Counted from the first letter of the stretch, positions 36,758 through 47,362 are shown. The stretch: DNA of 64,000 nucleotides from Cupriavidus pauculus (GCF_022179805.1 NZ_BPUO01000003.1:434001-498000); one strand, 5' to 3'. Program-made: numbers and translations. Notes: generated from the sequence alone by a model not told the origin.

Positions 36758-37510
36758 CTATTGACGAACGAGCGCACCTTGGTTAAACACGCGCCGCAGC
36801 CATGCAGCAAGCCTTGAGAACACGTCGTCGGGCGCCTCGCGGAACAGGTGCGGGCGCGCCCTTTCCACCTGTTCGAGTACGCGCGCAGCTTCCTCGGCGC
36901 CCACCGAGCCGTATTCGAGCGCCAGCCCCAGCAGCGCGCGAAGCTCGCCCACCTTGCTGCGGCCCAGCGCCTCGCTCTGCTCGGTCTGGAGCGCGTACAT
37001 GACGTCATACGCGCGTTGGCGCAGGCTGTCGGCAATGCGCCAGGCCGGCGTGCGCATGCGTTCCTCGATGGTGCGCACGTCCACGGCGGAGGCCGATATC
37101 TGCGTGGCCAGTGCTTCGGTGAAGGCGGCATCGGCGCCGGCTTCGGACAGGATGTTGGCGGCCCACTCGCGCGCGTGCTCCACGCGCTGCTGGGGCGTCC
37201 AGTCGGGCTGGACGGCCAGGGCAAACCCAAAGCGCTGCGCGTCGCGCATCAGCGCGGCCAGGGCGTTCGGCAGCTGCTTGTCGAAGACCTTCTTGGCCCA
37301 GCCGTACTCGCCGCTGGCCAAGAGGCGCATCACGGCGCGCTCGGTCAACGGGCCGTCCTGCTGCATCAGGCGCGCGCGCAGGAAGTCATCGAACGCGGGC
37401 GGAATGAATTGCGGATCGAGGCCAGTGGAAACTTTTACAAAGGCATCGAAATCCGCGCGCAGCCGCGCTGCTGCTTCTGCCGACAGGGACAGACTGATGT
37501 CGGTGGTCAT
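36758..37510 (-). CDS. Uncharacterised 250-aa protein upstream of flhDC
   Basis: I do not recognise this protein. It appears soluble and mainly helical, with no signal peptide or membrane segment. Visible features are an N-terminal charged part (AEAAARLRADFDAFVKVS), a middle segment GEYGWAKKVFDKQLPNALAA, and a C-terminal region ending WLRRVFNQGALVRQ. Codon use looks like that of its neighbours, so it is not obviously foreign. It is transcribed in the same direction as flhDC and lies between the chemoreceptor gene and the flhDC leader, which suggests a link to motility, but function is open. Confidence 0.75.
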   Translation of the reverse strand: MTTDISLSLSAEAAARLRADFDAFVKVSTGLDPQFIPPAFDDFLRARLMQQDGPLTERAVMRLLASGEYGWAKKVFDKQLPNALAALMRDAQRFGFALAVQPDWTPQQRVEHAREWAANILSEAGADAAFTEALATQISASAVDVRTIEERMRTPAWRIADSLRQRAYDVMYALQTEQSEALGRSKVGELRALLGLALEYGSVGAEEAARVLEQVERARPHLFREAPDDVFSRLAAWLRRVFNQGALVRQ

Positions 37511-37633
37511 GGTGTTCTGCGGACGAATGAACGCCCCGGCGCGAATTTACAAACATCCGTGCCGGGGCGCCGCCGTCTTTTTGGGGACGACGATTAAGTA
37601 GCCGTCAGGTGCGTTGCCTGTGACGGTCGAAGG

Positions 37634-39478
37634 TCAGAAGGCGCTCCAGTCGCCGTTATCGGAAGCACTGGCCGCCGACGACGAAGCCGTCAGTGCGGGG
37701 CGCTTCTTCTGGCTATCGGCATCTTCCTCGGCAACTTCAGCCGCGGCCGTTGCGGCAGCAGCCGCCACCAGCGCGGTGCCTGCCTTGGCGGGCTTGCGCG
37801 TCTTGGCCACGCGGCCTGCGTTCTTGCCCGTCGGCTTGACCGCCGAACGTACTGCCGGAGCGGCCGGTGCGGCCAGCATCGGCGCGGCAACCGCCGCCGC
37901 GTCGTCCGGCGACAGGCGGAAGCCCGACACCGAATCCATCAGGCGCGATGCCTGGTCCTGCAGCGAACCGGCCGCTGCCGCAGCCTGCTCCACGAGCGCC
38001 GCGTTCTGCTGCGTCACTTCGTCCATCTGCGCCACGGCCTGGTTGACCTGCTCGATGCCCGAACTCTGCTCGGCCGATGCCGCGCTGATCTCGCCCATGA
38101 TGTCGGTCACGCGCTTCACGGCCTGCACGATCTCGTCCATCGTCGTGCCGGCCTGGCTCACCAGTGCCGCGCCGGTGTCCACCTGCGCCACCGAGTTGTC
38201 GATAAGCGTCTTGATTTCCTTGGCGGCGTTGGCGCTGCGCTGCGCCAGGCTGCGCACCTCGCCAGCCACCACGGCAAAGCCACGGCCCTGTTCGCCGGCA
38301 CGCGCCGCTTCCACGGCGGCGTTCAGCGCCAGGATGTTGGTCTGGAACGCGATGCCTTCGATCACGCCGATGATGTCGACGATCTTGCGCGACGCATCGT
38401 TGATCTCGCCCATCGTGTCCACCACGCGGCCCACCACTTCACCCCCACGCACCGCCGTATCCGACGCATTGGCTGCCAGGCCGCTGGCCTGACGGGCGTT
38501 GTCGGCATTCTGGCGCACGGTGCTGGTCAGCTCTTCCATGCTCGAAGCGGTTTCTTCCAGCGACGCGGCCTGCTGCTCGGTACGCTGCGACAGGTCGTTG
38601 TTGCCGGCCGCGATCTCGCGCGATGCCGTGCCAATCGATTCCGCCGATTCCTTGAAGTCACGCACCATCGACGACAGTTGCTGCTGCATCTGGCCAATGG
38701 CGTGCAGCAGGCTGTCCTGGTCGCCGCGGCGCAGTTCCACCTTGGCCGAGAAGTCGCCGTCTGCAATGCGCGCGGCGATCGATGCGGCATAGCCGGGCTC
38801 GCCACCAAGCTGGCGCGACAGCTGGCGTGCCAGGAACAGGCCCAGCAGCACCGACACCACCACGCCACCCAGCACCAGCGCCAGCATCAGCACGCGCGAG
38901 CTGTTGTACACGCTGGTCGACTCTTCCATGTTCGACTTCGCGCGGTCATCGCGGCGCTTGACCATCTTGAACAGCACGTCTTCCAGCGCGCGGCTTTCCT
39001 TGAGCAGGTCGGCGCTTTCCGTGAACACGGTGCTTTCGAACTGCGACGTGTCCAGCGGCTGCTTGCTCACCAGCTCGATGTACTTGAGCATGCGCTCGCG
39101 GAACGACGGCACCAGCGTTTCGTACTGCTTGAACAGCGCCTGGCCTTCAGGCTGGCTGAACGAATCCTTGGCACTTTTTACACGGGTCTCCATGGCGGTC
39201 AGCGACTTCTGGATTTCTTCCTTCTCGGTCGCGCGCTCGCCCATGGTCGACGCCGACAGCAGCGCGATCTGCGCGCGGCTGGCGTACACCAGGTTGATGT
39301 TGCCGTCCTGCACGGCCTTCAGCGCCTGCAGGTCCGTGTTGTAGATCTTGCCGGTCCATTCCGCCATGCGCCCCATGTTGACCACGCCCAGCAGGCCGAT
39401 GATGGCACCGATCACGGATACAACCAGGAAGCCGGCAATCAGCCTGGTCGTAACGCGTAGTTGATTGAACCACTGCAT
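37634..39478 (-). CDS. Methyl-accepting chemotaxis protein
   Basis: The 614-aa receptor has a first membrane helix ([20 protein letters not shown]), a periplasmic four-helix sensor (about 35-190), a second helix ([20 protein letters not shown]) and a HAMP domain. The conserved signalling tip [20 protein letters not shown] follows. Methylation regions carry the usual Glu/Gln pairs. The C-terminal Ala/Lys-rich linker ends in DWSAF, which matches the WxxF-type pentapeptide that tethers CheR/CheB. The ATG at 39478 has AAGGGGG upstream. Ligand unknown. Confidence 0.92.
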   Translation of the reverse strand: MQWFNQLRVTTRLIAGFLVVSVIGAIIGLLGVVNMGRMAEWTGKIYNTDLQALKAVQDGNINLVYASRAQIALLSASTMGERATEKEEIQKSLTAMETRVKSAKDSFSQPEGQALFKQYETLVPSFRERMLKYIELVSKQPLDTSQFESTVFTESADLLKESRALEDVLFKMVKRRDDRAKSNMEESTSVYNSSRVLMLALVLGGVVVSVLLGLFLARQLSRQLGGEPGYAASIAARIADGDFSAKVELRRGDQDSLLHAIGQMQQQLSSMVRDFKESAESIGTASREIAAGNNDLSQRTEQQAASLEETASSMEELTSTVRQNADNARQASGLAANASDTAVRGGEVVGRVVDTMGEINDASRKIVDIIGVIEGIAFQTNILALNAAVEAARAGEQGRGFAVVAGEVRSLAQRSANAAKEIKTLIDNSVAQVDTGAALVSQAGTTMDEIVQAVKRVTDIMGEISAASAEQSSGIEQVNQAVAQMDEVTQQNAALVEQAAAAAGSLQDQASRLMDSVSGFRLSPDDAAAVAAPMLAAPAAPAVRSAVKPTGKNAGRVAKTRKPAKAGTALVAAAAATAAAEVAEEDADSQKKRPALTASSSAASASDNGDWSAF

Positions 39479-39583
39479 AGAACTACCCCCTTCTTCTGTC
39501 AGAAATGCCGGGACGGACCACGCCCACCCCGGGTTGTTGTCGCATGCCGCCTGCATGGGCGGCCGCTTTACCCCGTTCCTGAT

Positions 39584-39611
39584 GCCGCGTTTTCCAGCGC
39601 GGCCCTTTTTT
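39584..39611 (+). terminator. Possible terminator pointing against the receptor genes
   Basis: GCCGCG and CGCGGC form a 6-bp stem with an 8-nt loop, then CC and six T. It is oriented on the plus strand, where no gene lies, between two minus-strand receptor genes. If active it would stop antisense transcription; it could also be chance. Confidence 0.3.
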
Positions 39612-39658
39612 GAAAGCCCTTGCTCCTCTTGCGATGAGCTTCAGGCCCGCTCCCCACT

Positions 39659-41296
39659 TCAGCCAACCGTCTCCGCCGCCATCTCCAGCTGGCGCGGACG
39701 CGCGGGCCGGACCTCGGCCTGCGTGCCCACGCGGAACGTGGAGATCGACTCGCGCAGGCGGTCGGCCTGTTCTTCCAGAGCACCGGCCGCGGCAGCGGCC
39801 TGCTCCACCAGCGCAGCGTTCTGCTGCGTGCCTTCGTCCATCTGCGCCACCGCCTCGTTCACCTGCTCGATGCCCGCGCTCTGTTCCGCCGATGCCGAAC
39901 TGATCTCGCCCATGATGTCGGTCACGCGCTTCACGGCCTGCACGATCTCGTCCATGGTCGCGCCCGCCTCGCCCACCTGCGCCGCGCCGTTTTCCACGCG
40001 CGACACGGTGTTGCCGATCAGGCCCTTGATTTCCTTGGCGGCGTTGGCGCTGCGCTGCGCCAGGCTGCGCACCTCGCCCGCCACCACCGCAAACCCGCGC
40101 CCCTGCTCGCCGGCGCGCGCCGCTTCCACGGCGGCGTTCAGCGCCAGGATGTTGGTCTGGAAGGCGATGCCCTCGATCACGCCGATGATGTCGACGATCT
40201 TGTGCGAGGCTTCGTTGATTTCCTGCATGGTCTGCACCACGCGGCCCACCGCCTCGCCCCCGCGCAGCGCGGTCTCCGAGGCCGTGGCCGCCAGGCCCGT
40301 GGCCTGGCGTGCGTTGTCGGCGTTCTGGCGCACCGTGCCGGTCAACTGCTCCATGCTCGATGCGGTTTCCTCCAGCGAGGCCGCTTGCTGTTCGGTGCGT
40401 TGCGACAGGTCGTTGTTGCCGGCCGCCACCTGATGGGTGGCCGTGGAGATGCTGGCCATGCCTTCCTGGATGTCGTGCACCACCGACAGCAGGCTGCGCT
40501 GCATGGTGCGCATGGCGCGGGCCAGCGCGCCCACTTCGTCGCCGGCCTTGTGTTCGAAGGTTGTTGTCAGGTCGCCCGCGCCCATGCGCAACGCGAAGTC
40601 GAGCATGTCGGACACCGGGCGTTCCACGCGCGAGACCAGCAGGGCCCCGGATGCGGCCGACGAAATCACGGCCAGCGCGAACGCGCCCCACAGCCACGGC
40701 CACAACTGGGCGGCCGCGTCGGCCGACAGCCAGTGCACGCCGGCCACGGCTAGCAGGAACCACCCAAGCCCCGCCGCCTGGGCCCACAGGATGCGGCGGC
40801 GCAGGTTCAGGCGCGTGGCGCGGCCGATGAAGCCGGCCAGTCCGGTGCGCACGACGGCCCCGTCGCGAATCGCCAGCCCGGAGGCGCGGTTGTCACGGAA
40901 ACGCTTGTACGCGGCTTCTGCCGCGTTGATCTGCTCGCGCGTGGCCATCGACCGCACCGACGTGTAGCCGATGATGCGGCCGCCGACCTGCGTCGGCGTC
41001 ACGGTGGCCTGCACCCAGTAGTGGTCGCCGTCCTTGCGGCGGTTCTTGACGATGCCCACCCAAGACTTGCCGGCCTGGATCGTCGTCCAGAGATCGGCAA
41101 ACGCTTCGGGCGGCATGTCGGGATGGCGCACGAGGTTGTGCGCCGCGCCCAGCAGCTCCGCCGACGTGAAGCCGCTGATCTCGACGAACGCCCGGTTCGC
41201 GAACGTGATCCGGCCCTTGAGGTCGGTGCGCGAGATCAGGTAATCGTTCGGCGAGAGTGGATGCTCGCGTTGCGTGACGGGCTGGTTGTTGCGCAT
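39659..41296 (-). CDS. aer: PAS-domain chemoreceptor, Aer-like
   Basis: The 545-aa protein has an N-terminal PAS domain at about 15-120, with [20 protein letters not shown] and [16 protein letters not shown], as in the FAD-binding PAS of Aer. Two hydrophobic segments follow at about 170-218, then a HAMP domain and a signalling domain with the standard tip ([20 protein letters not shown]). Aer senses redox state and guides energy taxis. It has no WxxF tail, unlike the other two receptors here. It heads a block with cheW2, a CheY-like gene and an EAL gene. Confidence 0.88.
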   Translation of the reverse strand: MRNNQPVTQREHPLSPNDYLISRTDLKGRITFANRAFVEISGFTSAELLGAAHNLVRHPDMPPEAFADLWTTIQAGKSWVGIVKNRRKDGDHYWVQATVTPTQVGGRIIGYTSVRSMATREQINAAEAAYKRFRDNRASGLAIRDGAVVRTGLAGFIGRATRLNLRRRILWAQAAGLGWFLLAVAGVHWLSADAAAQLWPWLWGAFALAVISSAASGALLVSRVERPVSDMLDFALRMGAGDLTTTFEHKAGDEVGALARAMRTMQRSLLSVVHDIQEGMASISTATHQVAAGNNDLSQRTEQQAASLEETASSMEQLTGTVRQNADNARQATGLAATASETALRGGEAVGRVVQTMQEINEASHKIVDIIGVIEGIAFQTNILALNAAVEAARAGEQGRGFAVVAGEVRSLAQRSANAAKEIKGLIGNTVSRVENGAAQVGEAGATMDEIVQAVKRVTDIMGEISSASAEQSAGIEQVNEAVAQMDEGTQQNAALVEQAAAAAGALEEQADRLRESISTFRVGTQAEVRPARPRQLEMAAETVG

Positions 41297-41378
41297 GGCT
41301 GTGTGACTGCGTTCAAGGCTGCGGCCCGTCCCCCCGCGATACGCGCGGACCCGGGCGAGCCGCTCGTTATGGATGGTT

Positions 41379-41867
41379 TCAGGCGGTGCCGGCGGCGGCG
41401 TCGAGCGCGGCCAGGTCGTCGACGTTCATCAGCTTCTCGATGTCGGTCAGGATCAGCATGCGGCCTTCGAGCGAACCGAGCCCACGGATGTAGTCGGTCT
41501 GCATGCCGCCGGACAGCGCCGGCGCGGGCTTGATCTGCGCGGGGGTCAGCGTCAGCACGTCGGATACCCCGTCAACCACGATGCCCGTGGTGCGTTCAAG
41601 GATATCGACGATGATCACCACGGTGTACTGGTCGTAGCTGATCTCGGCCTGCTTGAACTTGATGCGCAGGTCGATGATCGGGACGATGGTGCCGCGCAGG
41701 TTGACCACCCCCTTGAGATAGTCGGGCGCGTTGGCGATCTGCGTCACGGACTCGTAGCCGCGAATTTCCTGCACCTTGAGGATATCGATGCCGTATTCCT
41801 CGCGGCCAAGCCGGAAGGCCAGGAATTCTTCTCCCGCGCCGTCCGCGCGGTTGTTGCTGGTATTCAT
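41379..41867 (-). CDS. cheW: Second chemotaxis coupling protein CheW
   Basis: The 162-aa protein resembles the operon CheW closely ([58 protein letters not shown]). It probably couples the Aer-like receptor upstream in its operon to CheA. The ATG at 41867 follows GGGGGC. A duplication within the flagellar region is the likely origin. Confidence 0.92.
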   Translation of the reverse strand: MNTSNNRADGAGEEFLAFRLGREEYGIDILKVQEIRGYESVTQIANAPDYLKGVVNLRGTIVPIIDLRIKFKQAEISYDQYTVVIIVDILERTTGIVVDGVSDVLTLTPAQIKPAPALSGGMQTDYIRGLGSLEGRMLILTDIEKLMNVDDLAALDAAAGTA

Positions 41868-42037
41868 GTTGCCCCCGCTGGCAAGTTGGTCGTGGCCGGG
41901 GTAGCGTGCCCCTGGCTGCTGGCGACCCCGAGGCGGTACCCGGCCAGCGCCCAATGGGCCAGGCCGGACCACCTGCTATGGCCCTCCAATATTTACGGCA
42001 CGACGCGGGGTGAATTAAGGACGACTTGGCGCCGCCT

Positions 42038-42421
42038 TTACCCCTCGTTGGGAGGGTCCAGCAGCGCGTGGACGGATTCCAGCAGGTCTTCGGGATCGAA
42101 CGGCTTGGCCAGGAAACCGGAGGCACCCGCCTCGGCCGCCTGCTCCAGGATGCGCTCGTCGTGCTCGGTCGAGAGCATCAGGATGGGGATCGAGGCGTAG
42201 GCCGGCGTGGCGCGCAGCGCGCGGATCAGCGACAGGCCGTCCATGCCGGGCATGACCTGGTCGGTAACCAGCATGCCGAACTGCCCTTCCAGGGCCACCT
42301 CGTGCGCTTCCTTGCCGTCCGCGGCCTCGGTGACCGTGAATCCGCCCGCACGCAGGCAGGCACCGGTCATGCGGCGCAGGGAAGGCGAATCGTCGACGAC
42401 GAGAATGTGCGGAAGGGACAT
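42038..42421 (-). CDS. CheY-like response regulator
   Basis: The 127-aa protein is a single receiver domain with ILVVDDSPSLRRMTGACLR, phospho-Asp in MLVTDQVMPGMDGLSLI, Ser in the Thr position (LMLSTEHDER, where S-T remains) and Lys in ASGFLAKPFDPEDL. There is no output domain, so it acts by binding a partner: the motor, CheA as a phosphate sink, or the EAL protein encoded just upstream of it. The ATG at 42421 has GGAG 10 nt upstream. Confidence 0.9.
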   Translation of the reverse strand: MSLPHILVVDDSPSLRRMTGACLRAGGFTVTEAADGKEAHEVALEGQFGMLVTDQVMPGMDGLSLIRALRATPAYASIPILMLSTEHDERILEQAAEAGASGFLAKPFDPEDLLESVHALLDPPNEG

Positions 42422-42572
42422 CGGGGACTCCGTATGGGTTGGTCCGCCAGTGGCAGGGCACGCTGCGCCGGCGACGGACAGGCCGGTTTCTGGCACGCGC
42501 GTGCCACTGCCCTGTCTCCTTCATATCGACACGCCGAGCGTACGCTTTAGCGATGTTGAAAATTATTCACAT

Positions 42573-44537
42573 TTACCGCAGCGCGTACAGCTGTTCGGCA
42601 AAGACCGGCGCGTCGAGCGGCATGGCCATCAGGTAGCCCTGCACCTCGTCGCAGCCCATGCCATGCAGGATGTCGAGCTGCGAGCCGGACTCCACGCCCT
42701 CGGCCACCACCTTCATGCGCAGTTCGTGCGCCAGCGCCACCATCGACCCGACGATCGCCCGGCCCTGCGGATCGGCATCCAGCCCGCCGATCAGCGTGCG
42801 GTCGATCTTCAGCGTGCCCACGCGCAGGCGCTTCAGGTAGCCTAGGCTCGAATAGCCGCTGCCAAAATCGTCCAGCGCCACATGGATGCCCAGCGACTGC
42901 AGCTCGGCCAGTGTTTCCATCGACTTGCCGATGTCCTTCATGGCCGCCGTCTCGGTAATCTCCAGCGTAATGGCCGAAGGCGGGATGTCGTGCTGGTGGA
43001 TCTGCTCCAGCAGGTACTGCGGGAAATTGCGGCTGGCAAAGCGCAGGCCAGACACGTTGATCGCCACCGGCACCGTCGGCAGCCCGGCGTCCTGCCACGC
43101 GCGCACCTGCGCGCAGACCGTGGAGATGACCCAGTCGTCGAGCTTGTCGATCTGGCCCGACTGCTCGGCCACCATGATGAACTCGGCGGGGTTCACCGCG
43201 CCCAGCGTCGGATGCCGCCAGCGGCACAGCGCCTCCGCGCCCACCACGGCACGCGTCTTCACGTCGTATTTCGGCTGGTACATCAGCGACAGGGCGTCGT
43301 CCTGGATGGCCGGCCACAGGTCGCGGCGAATCACGCGCATGCGGCGTGCCCGCTCGCCGGCGGCGGAGTTGAACACGCGCATCTGGTTCGAGCCGCTCTC
43401 GCGCGCCTCTGACAGGCTCACGCGCGCCGCCTGCATCAGAGACTCCGACGTGGCGGCATCGCGCGGATAGATCGCGATGCCGATGTTCACGCCAATCTGC
43501 ATCTGCAGCCCACGCGCCGCCACGAATTCGGACAGCGACCCCAGCACGCGCGCACCCAGTTCATTGGCGCGGCTGTGCTGCACCAGTTCGGGCACGCCCA
43601 CCGCGAACTCGTCGCGCGCCAGCCGTGCCAGGAAGTGATGCGGCTCCAGCGCGGCCTGTGCCAGCGCGCCGGCATCCTGCGCCAGGATGTCGTCGGCGCG
43701 CACCTCGAAGACTTCGTCCACCTCGCGGAAGTCGGCGATATGGATCAGCAGCACGGCACAGGCCGTTTCCGACAGCCGTGCGTGCGCGATGGTCTGGTCG
43801 AGCCAGCGCGCGAACGCGGTGCGGTCCGGCAAGTCTTCGTTGCTGACGCTGTACTCGCCAACCGGTGGCTGGTCGCGACCCGCCGGGCGCACCGTCAGGC
43901 CACCCATGCGGCCATGGGCGCGGCGCACCACGCGCGGCTCGCCGGCACGCGGCGCAGCGGGGGGAACATCGAAACCGTCGTCGGCACCCATCGGCTCGGC
44001 AAAGGCCGCCCACTTGCGCGACTGCACCCGATGCATGGCATAGAGCGCCGAGCACAGCAGGCCCAGACCGGCCGCCAGCCAGGCCGGCCCGTGGATGCCT
44101 GCCACATCGAGACAGGCACGCGCCGACATCGACAACCCGCCGCACGTGCGGCCCAGCCTTGCACCGGCAATGGCCACCAGGCCCGCCCCGGCCAGCATGG
44201 CCGTGGCGATGGCCAGTTGCCATCCTCGTCCGCCATGGCTGACCCACTGCCAGGCAGGTGCCAGCAGGTGCGACGCGGCCAGGCTGGCCGCCATCGTCGC
44301 GGCGAATGCAGCGGCCACTTCCGCGCTGTTGTTGGCGGCGGTCAGCGTGCCGGAAGCCACCGCCACCCAGAGCGGCATGCCCAGGGTGGCCTGCGACATC
44401 AGCGCCGCCGACAGCGTCAGCGATCGAACGGCCTTGCGCTCCGGCTCGCCGTTGGCTTTGGCCGCGCGCCATCCCCGCGCGGCGACAACGCCGAGCGCGG
44501 CTGCAAGCAGCAGCAGGAGGGTATTCGTGGCAATCAT
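42573..44537 (-). CDS. Membrane c-di-GMP phosphodiesterase (degenerate GGDEF plus EAL)
   Basis: The 654-aa protein has an N-terminal membrane region of several helices (to about residue 170) of no family I recognise, then a GGDEF domain and an EAL domain. The GGDEF motif reads ARDEF (LARLARDEFAVGV), so cyclase activity is unlikely. The EAL domain looks complete: GAEALCRWRHP, VAINVSGLRF, TLEITETAAM, ALDDFGSGYSSLGYLKRL, LKIDRTLIG, VVAEGVES and QGYLMAMPL. It should therefore break down c-di-GMP, which favours swimming. Its place beside chemotaxis genes fits control of motility. Confidence 0.9.
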   Translation of the reverse strand: MIATNTLLLLLAAALGVVAARGWRAAKANGEPERKAVRSLTLSAALMSQATLGMPLWVAVASGTLTAANNSAEVAAAFAATMAASLAASHLLAPAWQWVSHGGRGWQLAIATAMLAGAGLVAIAGARLGRTCGGLSMSARACLDVAGIHGPAWLAAGLGLLCSALYAMHRVQSRKWAAFAEPMGADDGFDVPPAAPRAGEPRVVRRAHGRMGGLTVRPAGRDQPPVGEYSVSNEDLPDRTAFARWLDQTIAHARLSETACAVLLIHIADFREVDEVFEVRADDILAQDAGALAQAALEPHHFLARLARDEFAVGVPELVQHSRANELGARVLGSLSEFVAARGLQMQIGVNIGIAIYPRDAATSESLMQAARVSLSEARESGSNQMRVFNSAAGERARRMRVIRRDLWPAIQDDALSLMYQPKYDVKTRAVVGAEALCRWRHPTLGAVNPAEFIMVAEQSGQIDKLDDWVISTVCAQVRAWQDAGLPTVPVAINVSGLRFASRNFPQYLLEQIHQHDIPPSAITLEITETAAMKDIGKSMETLAELQSLGIHVALDDFGSGYSSLGYLKRLRVGTLKIDRTLIGGLDADPQGRAIVGSMVALAHELRMKVVAEGVESGSQLDILHGMGCDEVQGYLMAMPLDAPVFAEQLYALR

Positions 44538-44688
44538 TGGGGCTGCGCGAAAGGAAACGGCGAGGGCGCGGAGAACACCTGGGATGCGGGTCGGATGAAA
44601 CCCAGCATCATGGCATCTCGCGCGCTCAGTGTGAACCTTGTGGCACTAGTCCTGGTTTAACTTGGTCGGGTTGATCGTCAGTCGGCGC

Positions 44689-46461
44689 TCAGAAGGCAGC
44701 CCAGTTGTCGTCGGCACTCGCCACGGTGGCGGCGGCGGGCTTGCTCAGTGCGGGACGCAGCAGCTTGGGCTCGCGCGCCTTGCGCACGATCGGCGGACGC
44801 TTGGCCGACGGCTGGGCCACGGCCTTGGCAACCGGGGCCGGCTTCGACTCGGCCATGGCCGGTGCCGTACGCACCGGCGCCGCCAGTTGGCGCGACGCAC
44901 CGCCATCGGACGCCAGCGAGAACACCGACACCACGCTCTTGAGCTTCTGGGCCTGTTCTTCCAGCGCACCGGCGGCGGCCGCTGCTTCCTCGACCAGCGC
45001 CGCGTTCTGCTGCGTGACCTCGTCCATCTGCGCCACGGCCTGGTTGACCTGCTCGATGCCAGTAGTCTGTTCCTGCGAGGCCGCGCTGATCTCGTTCATG
45101 ATGTCGGTCACACGGCGTACCGCCTGCACGATCTCGCCCATCGTCTGGCCTGCTTCGGCCACCAGCTTGGTACCGCTTTCCACGCGCTGGCCAGATTCGC
45201 TGATCAGCGATTCGATTTCCTTGGCGGCATTGGCACTGCGTTGCGCCAGGCTGCGGACTTCACCCGCGACCACGGCAAAGCCACGGCCCTGTTCGCCGGC
45301 ACGCGCCGCTTCCACAGCGGCGTTCAGCGCCAGGATGTTGGTCTGGAATGCGATGCCTTCGATCACGCCGATGATCTCGACCACCTTGCGCGAAGCGCCG
45401 TTGATCTCGTTCATGGTGTCGACCACGCGGCCCACCACGTCACCGCCCTTCAGCGCGATCTGCGAAGCCTCGCCGGCCAGCACGCCAGCCTGGCGTGCGT
45501 TGTCGGCGTTCTGGCGCACCACGGTGGTCAGTTCTTCCATGCTGGCCGCGGTCTGTTCCAGCGACGCGGCCTGTTCCTCGGTGCGTTGCGACAGGTCGGT
45601 GTTGCCAGCCGAGATCTGCTGCGTGGCCGAGGCAATCGAATCGGTACCGCCTCGCACTTCGGAGACGATGCCCGACAGGCTGTCCTGCATCTTCGCCAGC
45701 GCCTGCATCATGCGGCCGATCTCGTTCTTCGACATGCTGTTGATGCGCGACGTGAGGTCGCCACCGGCCATGCGCTCGAACACCGACAGCGCTTCTTCAA
45801 CCGGGCGCACAATCGCGCGGTGGAGCATCAGCGCCGCCGCCAGGGCGATGCCCAGGCCCAGGACGATCAGCAGCACCGACACCGTACGGATGGTCTCGAA
45901 GCGCGACTGGGCCGTCTCGAAGTTGGCCTTGCCGGCTTCCATCTGGAATTTTTCCAGCTTGTCGTGCGCGGCGGCCAGGCCGCGTTGCAGTTCCGGCATC
46001 ACGTCGCGCGCCATGCGCAGCGATTCCTCGCGGTTGCCGCTGCTCAGTGCGGCCTGCCACAGCGTGACGCCCTTCTCAAAGAATTCCTGGCGCTTGGCGG
46101 CCAGTGCAGTGGCCAGCGCCTTTTCGTCGTCGCCCTGCGGCAGCGCCATGTAGCGCTGCCAGCCACGGTCGGACGATTCCACGAACAGCTTCGAGCGCTC
46201 GACATGCTTCTTCATGTCGTCACCTTCGCTGCCCGGCATGACGGTGCGGTCCAGCGCGAGGCGCAGCCGAGTGGTGCCGATCATCGCCTCGGCCAGTGCC
46301 TGCGACGAAGCAAGCTGGTTGGCGTAGGTCTCCTTCAGCGCATCATTGGTCTGGGAAATGCCGTGCAAGCCGGCTCCACCGACGACCAGCAGGATGGCCG
46401 CCAGCAAGGCCATGGCGCCCCGCAAGAGGGTCTTGATCTGAATATTCTGATGAAAGGACAT
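44689..46461 (-). CDS. Methyl-accepting chemotaxis protein, Tar-like sensor
   Basis: The 590-aa receptor opens with a helix ([20 protein letters not shown]), then a TarH-like four-helix periplasmic sensor ([14 protein letters not shown] is typical), a second helix ([20 protein letters not shown]), HAMP and the signalling domain with the standard tip. The C terminus is NWAAF, close to the NWETF tether for CheR and CheB. Tar-type sensors often bind amino or organic acids; the ligand here is unknown. Confidence 0.92.
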   Translation of the reverse strand: MSFHQNIQIKTLLRGAMALLAAILLVVGGAGLHGISQTNDALKETYANQLASSQALAEAMIGTTRLRLALDRTVMPGSEGDDMKKHVERSKLFVESSDRGWQRYMALPQGDDEKALATALAAKRQEFFEKGVTLWQAALSSGNREESLRMARDVMPELQRGLAAAHDKLEKFQMEAGKANFETAQSRFETIRTVSVLLIVLGLGIALAAALMLHRAIVRPVEEALSVFERMAGGDLTSRINSMSKNEIGRMMQALAKMQDSLSGIVSEVRGGTDSIASATQQISAGNTDLSQRTEEQAASLEQTAASMEELTTVVRQNADNARQAGVLAGEASQIALKGGDVVGRVVDTMNEINGASRKVVEIIGVIEGIAFQTNILALNAAVEAARAGEQGRGFAVVAGEVRSLAQRSANAAKEIESLISESGQRVESGTKLVAEAGQTMGEIVQAVRRVTDIMNEISAASQEQTTGIEQVNQAVAQMDEVTQQNAALVEEAAAAAGALEEQAQKLKSVVSVFSLASDGGASRQLAAPVRTAPAMAESKPAPVAKAVAQPSAKRPPIVRKAREPKLLRPALSKPAAATVASADDNWAAF

Positions 46462-46907
46462 GATGTGCTGATCATTAGGAGATAACCCGAAGCCACTCCC
46501 CTTGCTTCGGTCCGGCAGCCCGACACCCCGTACGGTCTGCTCAGAACTCGATAACGGTCAGCACGCATCCATCCTTGAGTTGCGAAACAAATGGATTTCG
46601 AGTATGGCGCCGGACGCACTTTACATCGGGTTTGAATATGCCGATGCCGGTCGCACCCGTTCGTCATTACGCCTGGCAACCAAATGAATATCCACGTCCG
46701 GCCTGAATTCAGCGGGCGCTGAAACCGCCGGCACTTGGTTGCACGCTCGATTCTCGGCGATTAAGACCGCATTCGCTTTTGCCGATTGCCGCCCGCGCTC
46801 ACCGCCGCCGCCGCGCGCCGTGCCAGTGGCCGGGCATACCGGCGACTGCCCGGGATCGATGCTTGACTCGCCCGGGTTTCATAAGTTCAGTAATTTTCCC
46901 TAATTGA

Positions 46908-46924
46908 GAATTTTCGGAAAATTC
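46908..46924. promoter_or_regulatory. Palindrome before the H-NS promoter
   Basis: GAATTTT-CGG-AAAATTC is a perfect 7-bp inverted repeat lying about 20 nt before the -35 region. Its AT-rich, probably bent DNA would suit binding by H-NS itself (autoregulation) or by another dimeric regulator. Confidence 0.4.
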
Positions 46925-46944
46925 AGTCTGGCATACGCCAGGGA

Positions 46945-46973
46945 TTTGCAGCGCCGCCCACAGTGGTTATAAT
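46945..46973 (+). promoter_or_regulatory. Sigma-70 promoter of the H-NS gene
   Basis: A perfect -10 TATAAT at 46968-46973 follows TTTGCA (4 of 6 match to TTGACA) after 17 nt. The predicted start would lie about 40 nt before the ATG at 47019. Confidence 0.6.
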
Positions 46974-47018
46974 GCTTTTCGTAATTTCACGGATCCACCA
47001 GTAAATCGAGGGATACAA

Positions 47019-47330
47019 ATGGCGACATATCAGGAAATCGTTCAGAAAATCAGCGAACTGCAACGTCAGGCCGAAGAGATCAAGGCGCGTGAGCAGGCTT
47101 CCGTGATTGCCGAGATTCGCGAGAAAATCGAACAATTCGGCCTGACCGCCGAAGATCTCGGATTTGGCGGCAAGGGCACGGCCGGCAAGAAGGCCACCGC
47201 CGTACGCAAGGTTCCGGTCCGTTATCGCGACAGCGCCGGCAATACCTGGACCGGCCGTGGCAAGCGCCCGGGCTGGCTGACCCAGGCATTGGCCAATGGC
47301 AAGGCGATGGAAGACTTCCTGATTCGCTGA
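47019..47330 (+). CDS. H-NS family nucleoid protein
   Basis: The 103-aa protein has an N-terminal coiled oligomerisation region (IVQKISELQRQAEEIKAREQ), a Lys/Ala-rich linker, and the C-terminal AT-hook-like DNA-binding motif YRDSAGNTWTGRGKRPGWL. H-NS proteins coat AT-rich DNA and silence foreign or regulated genes; in many bacteria they affect flhDC. GAGGGA lies 5 nt before the ATG. A strong terminator follows. Confidence 0.92.
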   Translation: MATYQEIVQKISELQRQAEEIKAREQASVIAEIREKIEQFGLTAEDLGFGGKGTAGKKATAVRKVPVRYRDSAGNTWTGRGKRPGWLTQALANGKAMEDFLIR

Positions 47331-47362
47331 AGCGCAACGCCACGCGAGTGGGCGTTACCAAT

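Larger units (their letters stand above)
46462..47018. promoter_or_regulatory. 557-nt region between receptor and H-NS gene
   Basis: The region holds divergent promoters. The left half (receptor side) is GC-typical with no clear promoter. The right half becomes AT-rich from about 46870 and holds the palindrome at 46908-46924 and the promoter at 46945-46973. No ORF with coding character is visible. Confidence 0.5.

Noticed and set aside
46480..46560. TCAA-N15-GACCGTTA upstream of the Tar-like receptor as a sigma-28 promoter
   Set aside because: Only half of the -10 positions match, which is no better than chance in a region this size.
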